Shown here: positions 1 through 5,994 of the stretch, piece after piece
How the letters are laid out: every line of letters begins with the position of its first letter
How positions within the stretch are numbered: the first letter of the stretch is position 1
NCBI GenBank assembly: GCA_017519965.1
Contig: JAFWRK010000043.1
Coordinates: forward strand, 1 to 6,176
Reading direction: 5' to 3'
DNA length: 6,176 bases
Source of the DNA: Bacilli bacterium
GTDB lineage: Bacteria; Bacillota_I; Bacilli_A; RF39; UBA660
Translations under genes and position numbers: made by a program
Notes under the pieces: model-generated
Told to the model about the DNA's origin: nothing
What the model saw: the letters and a program-made list of their open reading frames with translations, nothing else
Database searches by the model: none

Positions 1-703
1 CAAGTTCAGGAACAGATACTCCAGGAGCAACATCTGGATCAATAACATCTAAATCATAGCTAACATGTACTCCATTAGTTTTATAACCAGCTATTTCGAA
101 AGCCTCATCCATAACAGATTTAACTCCACGGTTTTTTATATCTTCAGTAGAGAATACCTTAACACCAGCATATCTTAAATTATCTTTTTCAGCGTCATCA
201 ATACTTCTAGCACCAACAACAACACATTTAGATGGTTGAATAGTAGCACCATCATGGAAATATCTTAATTCATTACATTTATAACCAGTAATAGCTGCTA
301 AAGGTAAACCATGAATATTACCAGTAATAGTAGATTCAAATGTATTATAATCAGTATGAGCATCAACCCATATAATACCTATTTCATTATTCTTTTTTAC
401 AGAAGCTAAAGCAGAAGCAACAACAACAGAATGATCTCCACCGATAAGAATTGGAAAATAATCTTCCTTTGTTTTTTCTAAAATAGCATTATATAATTGA
501 GTATTATATTTATCTATTTCGAATTCATTTTTTCTTCTATCACTTAAATTACGACTTTTAATAATACTTTCATCTTGATGAAAAGAAATAACTTCTCCTT
601 TATAGAAACCTTTTAAATCATTTATTAATTGCACAGGTCCTAAATGAGCACCATCTATATGAACGCCTAAGTCACTTTCAGCACCAACTATTAGTGTTTT
701 CAT
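1..703 (-). CDS. rocF: Arginase (ureohydrolase family), C-terminus cut by window edge
   Basis: This gene encodes a cytoplasmic, probably Mn2+-dependent arginase that would hydrolyse L-arginine to L-ornithine and urea. Translating the reverse strand from the ATG at 703-701 gives 234 residues with no stop. Metal-binding motifs appear in family order: GGDHS (88-92, His91), DAHTD (114-118, Asp114/His116/Asp118) and SYDLD (215-219, Asp217/Asp219). Arginase-type substrate residues are also present: Asn120, TGNIHG (127-132, His131) and GARSIDDAE (164-172, with Asp169 and Glu172 matching the amino-group contacts of known arginases). The NIHG and RSxDxxE elements favour arginase over agmatinase. One mild change is Thr127 where arginases usually have Ser. 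Family members are about 300 aa, so roughly 65-70 residues are missing to the left. The start is supported by AAGGTGA six bases upstream. It is transcribed divergently from the next gene. Its third codon positions favour T (GTT, GCT, ACT), unlike the A-ending codons of the plus-strand genes. Confidence 0.9.
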   Translation of the reverse strand, partial: MKTLIVGAESDLGVHIDGAHLGPVQLINDLKGFYKGEVISFHQDESIIKSRNLSDRRKNEFEIDKYNTQLYNAILEKTKEDYFPILIGGDHSVVVASALASVKKNNEIGIIWVDAHTDYNTFESTITGNIHGLPLAAITGYKCNELRYFHDGATIQPSKCVVVGARSIDDAEKDNLRYAGVKVFSTEDIKNRGVKSVMDEAFEIAGYKTNGVHVSYDLDVIDPDVAPGVSVPEL

Positions 704-726
704 TATTATCACCTTCCTACATATAG

Positions 727-755
727 ATTTTAACGTAAAGAATTAAATGTATCAA
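727..755 (-). promoter_or_regulatory. Sigma-A type promoter of the arginase gene
   Basis: Read on the minus strand, a -35 box TTGATA (755-750) is followed by a 17-base spacer and a -10 box TAAAAT (732-727). Each box is one base from consensus and the spacing is ideal. Transcription would start near 720, giving a leader of only about 17 bases that is mostly the ribosome binding site GGAAGGTGA. There is no room for a riboswitch or leader peptide in that transcript. Confidence 0.7.
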
Positions 756-786
756 GCTTTTCCTATGTTTTTAAAGTAAAATATAG

Positions 787-792
787 TATAAT
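787..792 (+). promoter_or_regulatory. -10 box of the rightward promoter for the YfiH-like/murE unit
   Basis: A perfect TATAAT lies 17 bases before the GTG start at 810. No convincing -35 box is found: the hexamer at a 17-base spacing is TATGTT, and there is no TG extension. An 8-base palindrome ATACGTAT (791-798) overlaps the end of the -10 and the predicted start site near 799, where a regulator could bind, although it may be chance in DNA this A+T-rich. If this box is used, the leader is about 10 bases and begins at the Shine-Dalgarno itself. Confidence 0.5.
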
Positions 793-809
793 ACGTATAG
801 GTGATGTGA

Positions 810-1754
810 GTGAAAAACACAATAAATATAGTCGATATTAATATTGATTATTTAAGAACTCATTCGGCTATTCCATTTACACTTAATAAGTTTATAAAAA
901 AAGATCAAGAAGTATATTCATGGAGTGCAACAGAGAGATTTTATCCAGAAGAAATGCAAGGAGATAATAATAAACAACTAAGAATAGATTACTTTATGAA
1001 TAATGTTAAAACAGTAGGACTAGATGAATTAGTAATGGCAGATCAACCTAAAGGAGATAATATTTGTCATGAATTAACATTTGAAGAATTAAGTTCATAT
1101 TTTGATAGTGATAAATATAAAAAAGAAGGTACAATATGGAATATCGAAAAAAAATATACTGCCTTATTCATGACAAAAGAAACACATGATAAGATCAAAG
1201 AAAAGTATAATAGAAGTGTATCATTAGTATTCCCTGTAGCAGATTGTGCAGCTGTAAGATATTATGATAAAGAAAAAGAAGTAGTTGGACTAGTACACTC
1301 TGATGGATATTTTACAGGACAAAATATAGCAAATGATATGACAAAATTTATGAATGACCATTTTCATTCAAATACTAATGACATAGAAGTATTTGTAGGA
1401 GCATTTGCAAATGACAATTGGATATATGATAAAAAACCAGTTTGGGCAATCAATAAAGACAAAGATGGTAATTTCTTATCATATAGAGGAGAATGGGATA
1501 AATATATAGATGAAATAAGTGATAATAGATATGAAATTCATTATGGAGATTATTTATATAATCAAATAGTTAATTCTGGAATAGATAAGAAAAAATTATT
1601 CTTCGATCCAAATAACACAATATTTAATAAGAATTATTTTTCAAATTCAAGAGCTAAAACAACTAATGAAAAAGAAGGCAGAAATCTAGTTGGAATAACA
1701 TTTGATAAAGAAATAGTTAATAAAGTAGAAAATACAGAAATAAAATTAAGATAG
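810..1754 (+). CDS. Divergent YfiH/PgeF-family (laccase-domain, DUF152) protein
   Basis: This is a 314-aa soluble protein of the YfiH/YlmD/LACC1 family. Members bind metal and have been linked to purine nucleoside processing and, for E. coli PgeF, to keeping wrong amino acids out of peptidoglycan precursors. The GTG start at 810 is supported by AGGTGA (799-804). Family landmarks appear in order: QPKG (79-82, where QVHG is usual), VADC (143-146, Cys146), VHSDG (162-166, where VHAGW is usual; His163 kept), and a C-terminal FSNSR (277-281) followed by GRNLVG (290-295), matching the usual FSyR...GR ending. Cys146 and His163 match two of the three metal ligands, but the first ligand His appears replaced by Lys81. 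The Trp-Arg of the GWRG motif and the Cys of the late CT motif (here NNT, 268-270) are also absent. The protein is longer than typical members (about 240-280 aa), with extra sequence around 98-138. It sits 12 bases before murE, so the two are probably cotranscribed. Family membership is fairly safe; activity and substrate are not. Confidence 0.75.
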   Translation: MKNTINIVDINIDYLRTHSAIPFTLNKFIKKDQEVYSWSATERFYPEEMQGDNNKQLRIDYFMNNVKTVGLDELVMADQPKGDNICHELTFEELSSYFDSDKYKKEGTIWNIEKKYTALFMTKETHDKIKEKYNRSVSLVFPVADCAAVRYYDKEKEVVGLVHSDGYFTGQNIANDMTKFMNDHFHSNTNDIEVFVGAFANDNWIYDKKPVWAINKDKDGNFLSYRGEWDKYIDEISDNRYEIHYGDYLYNQIVNSGIDKKKLFFDPNNTIFNKNYFSNSRAKTTNEKEGRNLVGITFDKEIVNKVENTEIKLR

Positions 1755-1756
1755 AT

Positions 1757-1761
1757 AGGTG
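1757..1761 (+). promoter_or_regulatory. Ribosome binding site of murE with tandem ATG starts
   Basis: AGGTG precedes two consecutive ATG codons at 1767 and 1770, with 5 and 8 bases between the site and each start. Either could be used, and the protein would differ by one methionine. The site begins just after the TAG stop (1752-1754) of the upstream gene, so ribosomes ending there could re-initiate. Confidence 0.6.
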
Positions 1762-1766
1762 TTAAT

Positions 1767-3209
1767 ATGATGAAATTAAATGATTTGTATCCTGGAGTAG
1801 GAACAGATATAGTTATTAAAGCAATTAAAATAAACTCAAAAGAAGTTGAACCTGGAGACTTATTTGTATGTACTAAAGGAGTAACAGCAGATAGACATGA
1901 TTTTATAGATGATGCTATAAAACATGGAGCATCTGCAATAATAGTATCAAAAGATATACGAGATGAAAGAGTACCCATAATAAAAGTTCCTGATACTAAT
2001 AGAGAATTACCATATCTTTGTCAGAAGTTTTATGATTATCCAGATAAAAAAATGGTTATGATTGGAGTTACTGGTACAGATGGTAAAACTAGTACAACAA
2101 CAATAGTTCAAACATTAATTGGTACAGATATCTGTGGTTATATAGGAACAAATGGTAGAAGTTGTGCTAAGTTCACAGGAGATAATCCAAATACAACTCC
2201 AGATGCTCATAATCTATACATGTATTTAGATGAATTTGTAAAAGCAGGATGTAAATATACTGCTATGGAAGCATCTAGTGAAGCATTCTTTAGAAATAGA
2301 TTAGTAGCAACTACTTATGATATTTCAGCATATACAAATATAACTTCAGAACATTTAAATATTCATGGATCATTTGAAAACTATGTAGAATGTAAATTAC
2401 AATTATTTAAAAATACTAAAAAAGATGGATATTCAATATTAAATAAGGATGATCCATATTATGAAACAGTAAGAAATGCCTGTGTTGCTAATGTATTAAC
2501 TTATGGTAAAGATCCATCTAATGATTTACAAATAGTAGATTTTACTATATATCCAACACATACAGATATAACTCTTAAATATAAAGAAAAAGATTATTCA
2601 TTTAAAAGCCCATTATTAGGAGACTTCAATGTATATAATCTAGCATGTGCATTTTTAATGTGTTTAGCATTAGGACAAAAGATGGAAGACTTAATAGAAA
2701 GAGTACAAAATGTAAAAATAAGTGGAAGACTAGAAATGCTAAATACAGACACACCATATTATGTAATGGTTGACTATGCTCATACTCCTAATGGAATATC
2801 TAAATTATTAAATTTTGTACATACTTTAGATATTAATAGATCTATAGTAGTTATAGGACAAGCAGGAGAAAGAGATTATTTAAAAAGACCTAAAGTAGGT
2901 AATACAGTAGTAGAAAATGCCTCATATGCTATATTTACATATGAGGATCCTAGAAGTGAAGATCCAGCTGCTATCTGTGAAGATATAATTAAAGAACTAA
3001 AAGAAACACATAATAATTATGAAATAGTAATAGATAGAAGAGAAGCTATTCAAAAAGCTGTAGATATGGCAGGTCCAAAAGATATAGTTTTAGTACTAGG
3101 TAAAGGTAATGAAACATATGAAAAATTAAAAACTGAAACTATATACTTTAATGATATAGAAGAAGCTTATCAAGCAGTAGCTAATAGAAAAATAAAAGAA
3201 GGTAGTTAA
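1767..3209 (+). CDS. murE: MurE-type UDP-MurNAc-dipeptide ligase
   Basis: This cytoplasmic Mur ligase (480 aa, a normal MurE length) would use ATP to add the third amino acid to UDP-MurNAc-L-Ala-D-Glu. The N-terminal UDP-binding domain shows NSKEVEPGDLFV (23-34). The central ATPase domain has the P-loop GTDGKTST (103-110, Lys107), NTTPDA (142-147), MEASSEA (167-173), TSEHLNIHG (193-201), the expected carbamylated lysine in ECKLQLF (Lys210) and LLGDFNVYN (283-291). The C-terminal domain follows SGRLEML (319-325) and has VDYAHTP (335-341), GERDYLKRP (367-375), EDPRSEDP (393-400) and GKGNETY (445-451). EDPR occupies the place of DNPR, the motif of meso-diaminopimelate-adding enzymes; the retained Arg396 leans towards diaminopimelate rather than lysine, but the first two positions differ. 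Usual residues are also changed at SSHA (here SSEA, Glu172) and GKGHE (here GKGNE, Asn448). It lies 12 bases after the YfiH-like gene and ends in a terminator. It could be the sole MurE or a specialised paralogue. Confidence 0.87.
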   Translation: MMKLNDLYPGVGTDIVIKAIKINSKEVEPGDLFVCTKGVTADRHDFIDDAIKHGASAIIVSKDIRDERVPIIKVPDTNRELPYLCQKFYDYPDKKMVMIGVTGTDGKTSTTTIVQTLIGTDICGYIGTNGRSCAKFTGDNPNTTPDAHNLYMYLDEFVKAGCKYTAMEASSEAFFRNRLVATTYDISAYTNITSEHLNIHGSFENYVECKLQLFKNTKKDGYSILNKDDPYYETVRNACVANVLTYGKDPSNDLQIVDFTIYPTHTDITLKYKEKDYSFKSPLLGDFNVYNLACAFLMCLALGQKMEDLIERVQNVKISGRLEMLNTDTPYYVMVDYAHTPNGISKLLNFVHTLDINRSIVVIGQAGERDYLKRPKVGNTVVENASYAIFTYEDPRSEDPAAICEDIIKELKETHNNYEIVIDRREAIQKAVDMAGPKDIVLVLGKGNETYEKLKTETIYFNDIEEAYQAVANRKIKEGS

Positions 3210-3232
3210 TTATACTTCCTTCTTGTTTTTTT
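3196..3232 (+). terminator. Intrinsic terminator after murE
   Basis: AAGAAGG (3196-3202) pairs with CCTTCTT (3218-3224). Past one T-T mismatch, three more pairs form between AGT (3204-3206) and ACT (3214-3216), leaving a seven-base A+T loop. After one G comes a run of seven T (3226-3232). The left arm is the last codons of murE and the stop codon TAA (3207-3209) lies in the loop, so the hairpin can fold only when the terminating ribosome has left. It separates the YfiH-like/murE unit from the genes to the right. Confidence 0.8.
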
Positions 3233-3237
3233 ATTTC

Positions 3238-3243
3238 TATAAT
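3238..3243 (+). promoter_or_regulatory. -10 box of the promoter for the second rightward unit
   Basis: A perfect TATAAT lies just after the terminator T-run and 33 bases before the ATG at 3277. Its position between a terminator and a gene start makes promoter function likely. The hexamer at a 17-base spacing (CTTCCT, inside the terminator) is a poor -35, so strength is uncertain. Transcription would begin near 3250 and give a leader of about 27 bases. Confidence 0.5.
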
Positions 3244-3264
3244 GGTAAAATAAAAAGAAATTTC

Positions 3265-3271
3265 GGGGTGG
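3265..3271 (+). promoter_or_regulatory. Ribosome binding site that sets the start at 3277
   Basis: GGGGTGG lies five bases before the ATG at 3277. The same reading frame stays open upstream to a TTG at 3223, but that codon lies inside the terminator hairpin and has no ribosome binding site, so 3277 is the better start. Confidence 0.7.
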
Positions 3272-3276
3272 TAAAG

Positions 3277-4080
3277 ATGTATCAAAGATTATATAATGAT
3301 ACTTCAAATTATTTTTATGACGTTTTAGAAGAATTATATGAAAATAGCTGTCAAGAATATATCCATGGAGTAATGCAAGAAACAGATTGTTTCGATAGAA
3401 AAAATGAATTTATCAAAATACAAAAATATGTATCTATGTTAGAAGAATATGTAAACTCATTATTAACTCTAGGATACACAGATGAATATGATAGAACAAT
3501 TCAAAAATTAAAAATAGTAAAAACAATCGCAATATTACCAAAAGAAAAAAGAAATAATTTAATAGAAAAAGATCATTATAATATTAAATTAAATCCAAAA
3601 GTAGATAATAAAGTAGTAAGAAGATATCTATTTAATAATTTTAATAATGTTTTACATAATTATTGGTTAGAAGATATGGATTACTATTTTAATGTTTTAG
3701 GTGAATCAGAAAAACTAAAAGAAACACAAAATGATGAAATATATATAAAAGAGGGATTTAAATTAATAGATAAAGCAACATCTATGGAAACAACTCAAAA
3801 GCTAATAACTTTCATTACAAAAGAAGAATATAGTAATGATAATTATATAAAAGAAGTAGTAAAAGAATTTAGTAAGAAAGTTATACCATATAAAGAAGAT
3901 AACATTCATGAATTATCTAAAGAATCATATAAAGATAACTTCTTAAGAAAGATAACTAATCTTTATATTTCTAAAGAAGGATATGATAATTATTATAATA
4001 CTCTAACATCTTTAGGAAGAGTAAATATTATGTATAATAAAGTAGAAGAAAGAAATACTAAAAGATTAATAAAGTTTTAA
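3277..4080 (+). CDS. Uncharacterised 267-aa charged, helix-rich protein
   Basis: I do not recognise this protein. It is rich in Lys, Glu, Asn, Asp and Tyr, shows no signal peptide or membrane segment, and looks largely alpha-helical, for example over residues 40-85 and 153-230. Cysteines are few; Cys25, His30 and Cys38 are close together near the N-terminus but do not form a standard zinc motif. No catalytic signature is evident. The start at 3277 (GGGGTGG upstream) is preferred to an in-frame TTG 18 codons earlier inside the terminator. It is probably cytoplasmic. It heads the second rightward unit: its own TATAAT lies just upstream, and the VanZ-family gene follows 40 bases after its stop with no clear terminator between. 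Codon use matches its plus-strand neighbours, so it is unlikely to be a recent import. It is long and has good signals, so it is a real gene; its function is unknown. Confidence 0.75.
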   Translation: MYQRLYNDTSNYFYDVLEELYENSCQEYIHGVMQETDCFDRKNEFIKIQKYVSMLEEYVNSLLTLGYTDEYDRTIQKLKIVKTIAILPKEKRNNLIEKDHYNIKLNPKVDNKVVRRYLFNNFNNVLHNYWLEDMDYYFNVLGESEKLKETQNDEIYIKEGFKLIDKATSMETTQKLITFITKEEYSNDNYIKEVVKEFSKKVIPYKEDNIHELSKESYKDNFLRKITNLYISKEGYDNYYNTLTSLGRVNIMYNKVEERNTKRLIKF

Positions 4081-4108
4081 AAATTAAGTATTTGTGATAT
4101 ATTTAATT

Positions 4109-4115
4109 AAGGTGA
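4109..4115 (+). promoter_or_regulatory. Ribosome binding site that sets the VanZ-family start at GTG 4121
   Basis: AAGGTGA lies five bases before GTG at 4121, in the same arrangement (AAGGTGATAATA then start) as the arginase gene. An upstream in-frame GTG at 4094 has no such site, and starting there would add nine hydrophobic residues before a normal VanZ N-terminus. Confidence 0.75.
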
Positions 4116-4120
4116 TAATA

Positions 4121-4588
4121 GTGATAAAAAAGATAATTAAAATATTACTAGTAGTTATTTGGATGGGAGTAATTTTTTCATTCTCCAGTGATAATAAAAA
4201 TGCATCAGATAACAAAAGTAGTTCAGTAATTATTACAATTTATCACTTTTTTAGTGATAAAGAGTTAACTAAATTAGAAGAAAAACAAATAATAGAAAAG
4301 TATGCATATCCTATTAGAAAGATAGCTCATTTTACAGAATATTTTATTCTAGGATTATTAGTAATTAGTCTAATTAGTGAATATACAATTATTAGTAGAA
4401 AAGCAATTATTATAGGAATAATTATTTGTTTATTATATGCAATAAGTGATGAATTACATCAATTGTTTACAAGCGGAAGAAGTGCTAGAGTATTCGATGT
4501 ATTAGTAGATACATCAGGAAGTACCTCATCAATACTTATATATACTTTTATTAAGAATAAACTCTTAAGGAGAAATAAATATGAATAA
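4121..4588 (+). CDS. VanZ-family membrane protein
   Basis: This is a 155-aa integral membrane protein of the VanZ-like family, named for a protein of glycopeptide-resistance transposon Tn1546 that raises teicoplanin tolerance. The biochemical role of most members is unknown. About four hydrophobic segments are visible: near residues 5-22 (ending in the typical WMGVIFSFSS), 70-87, 94-109 and 126-144. Family motifs are RKIAHFTEY (66-74) and DELHQLF (110-116), followed by GR (119-120) and DVLVDTSG (126-133). The acidic and histidine residues of these motifs cluster at membrane edges. A final glycine often seen after DTxG is replaced by Ser. The length is normal for the family. GTG at 4121 is chosen for its AAGGTGA and its alignment with typical VanZ starts. 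The last eight bases overlap the flippase gene, implying translational coupling. No vanA/vanH/vanX-type genes are nearby, so antibiotic resistance should not be assumed. Confidence 0.87.
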   Translation: MIKKIIKILLVVIWMGVIFSFSSDNKNASDNKSSSVIITIYHFFSDKELTKLEEKQIIEKYAYPIRKIAHFTEYFILGLLVISLISEYTIISRKAIIIGIIICLLYAISDELHQLFTSGRSARVFDVLVDTSGSTSSILIYTFIKNKLLRRNKYE

Positions 4589-5987
4589 AAAGAAACAATT
4601 AGCCAAAAATACAATCATAATATTTTTTGGAAAAGTATGTACACAATTAATATCATTCTTTTTATTACCATTATATACAGGATATTTAAACACATCACAA
4701 TATGGTAAAGTAGATTTAATAACAACATATGTAACACTATTAGTACCATTAATAACTCTAGAATTAGAAATGAGTATTTTTAGATGGCTAGTAGACTCTA
4801 GAGGAAAAGAAAAAGATGAAGAGAAATTAATAAGTAATAATTTCTATATCCTAACTATAGGACTTACTATATTTACAATTTTATATATTATAGTAACAAC
4901 ATTCTGGCATATAGAATTTAGATGGTTAATATTAATTGATATTATTGTATGTACTTTATCAGGTAACTTCTTACAAGTTGCTAGAGGTTTTGGAAGAACT
5001 CTAGATTATTCAATAAGCTGTATAATTACTGGAGTAACAACAATTATTTCTAATATAGTTTTAATAGTATTCCTAGGTTTAAGGGCAGATGGAATGATTA
5101 TATCTATGGCCTTAGCTAATGGATTATGTTCACTATACTTATTCTTAAGAATGAAATTATATAATAAGATTAATTTTAAATTAAGAGATACAAAATTAAT
5201 TAAAGAAATGAATAAGTATTCTATACCACTAATTCCAAATGGAGTAAGTTGGTGGATAGTAAATGTATCAGATAGAAGTATTATAAGTATAGTATTAGGA
5301 AGTGCAGCTAATGGTTTATATGCAGTATCAAACAAATTTCCAACTATATTATCTTCACTATTAGGTATATTTAATCTCTCATGGAGTGAATCAGCAGCAT
5401 TACATATAAATGCTCCTGATAGAGATGAATTCTTCTCAAGTGTATGCAATACTATAGTTAAATTATTTACATCATTAGGAGTAGGAATGATAGCATGTAT
5501 GCCATTTGTATTCCCAATATTAATAAATTATAAATATGATGAAGCGTTTTATTATATACCATTCTTAGTATTAGGAAGTGTATTCAATGTATTAATATGT
5601 CTATATAGTGGAATATATATAGCTAAGAAATTAACTAAACAAGTAGCAACAACCTCTGTAATAGGAGCAGTAATAAACATATTAGTAAATATAGTATTAA
5701 TTAAATATATTGGATTATATGCTGCAGCATTATCAACAACATTATCTTATTTTGTAATGATGGTTTATAGACATATAGACTTAAAAAAATACATAAAGTT
5801 AAAATTTGAAAAAAACCTATTAATAAAAACAATATTAATATATTCATTAGCAATTATTTGTTATTACCAAAGAATTATTTACTTAGATATCATATGTTTA
5901 ATAATAGTAGTAATATATTGTTTCTTATTAAATAAAAATTTTATATTTGTAACACTAAAAGATTTAAAAGAGAAATTTTTAAAGTAG
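4581..5987 (+). CDS. Polysaccharide (Wzx-like) flippase, MOP superfamily
   Basis: This is a 468-aa polytopic membrane protein of the polysaccharide biosynthesis/oligosaccharide flippase family (MOP exporter superfamily, with Wzx and MurJ). Members move lipid-linked sugar units from the inner to the outer face of the membrane. The N-terminus is typical: Lys-rich residues 2-5, FFGKVCTQLISFFLLPLYTG (15-34), then the SQYGKVDL turn (39-46). About 12-14 hydrophobic segments run to the end, including roughly 48-66, 88-107, 116-130, 147-166, 170-189, 292-313, 325-343, 357-375, 378-395 and 411-450. Charged residues fall in short loops, with a longer cytoplasmic stretch at 190-212. The length is normal. 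The ATG at 4581 has a strong AAGGAG (4567-4572), the only classical one here. It overlaps the VanZ-family gene by eight bases and is followed seven bases after its stop by another gene. No glycosyltransferases are in view, so the exported glycan (capsule, teichoic-type polymer or other) is unknown. MurJ itself is less likely on sequence feel. Confidence 0.87.
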   Translation: MNKKKQLAKNTIIIFFGKVCTQLISFFLLPLYTGYLNTSQYGKVDLITTYVTLLVPLITLELEMSIFRWLVDSRGKEKDEEKLISNNFYILTIGLTIFTILYIIVTTFWHIEFRWLILIDIIVCTLSGNFLQVARGFGRTLDYSISCIITGVTTIISNIVLIVFLGLRADGMIISMALANGLCSLYLFLRMKLYNKINFKLRDTKLIKEMNKYSIPLIPNGVSWWIVNVSDRSIISIVLGSAANGLYAVSNKFPTILSSLLGIFNLSWSESAALHINAPDRDEFFSSVCNTIVKLFTSLGVGMIACMPFVFPILINYKYDEAFYYIPFLVLGSVFNVLICLYSGIYIAKKLTKQVATTSVIGAVINILVNIVLIKYIGLYAAALSTTLSYFVMMVYRHIDLKKYIKLKFEKNLLIKTILIYSLAIICYYQRIIYLDIICLIIVVIYCFLLNKNFIFVTLKDLKEKFLK

Positions 5988-5994
5988 GTGAGTT

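Noticed and set aside
1634..1978. Minus-strand open frame of 114 codons
   Set aside because: It lies across the end of the YfiH-like gene and the start of murE, both well supported by motifs. It matches no family and is a shadow frame.
3223..3276. 18-codon N-terminal extension of the 267-aa protein from TTG 3223
   Set aside because: The TTG is in the terminator hairpin, upstream of the predicted transcription start, and lacks a ribosome binding site. ATG 3277 has GGGGTGG.
4095..4103. Possible extended -10 promoter (TGATATATT) before the VanZ-family gene
   Set aside because: Such strings are common by chance in this A+T-rich DNA, no -35 is evident, and the gene is only 40 bases after its neighbour without a terminator.
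4094..4120. Nine-codon extension of the VanZ-family protein from GTG 4094
   Set aside because: It has no ribosome binding site, and GTG 4121 has AAGGTGA at good spacing and a typical VanZ N-terminus.
4121..4588. Glycopeptide (teicoplanin) resistance determinant
   Set aside because: VanZ-like proteins are common in Firmicutes without resistance, and no other van genes are present in the window.
5006..5449. Minus-strand open frame of 147 codons
   Set aside because: It lies entirely inside the flippase gene and shows no recognisable domain.
810..5987. Mollicute-type code (TGA as tryptophan)
   Set aside because: All tryptophans in the visible genes are TGG and no in-frame TGA interrupts them, so there is no evidence of recoding.
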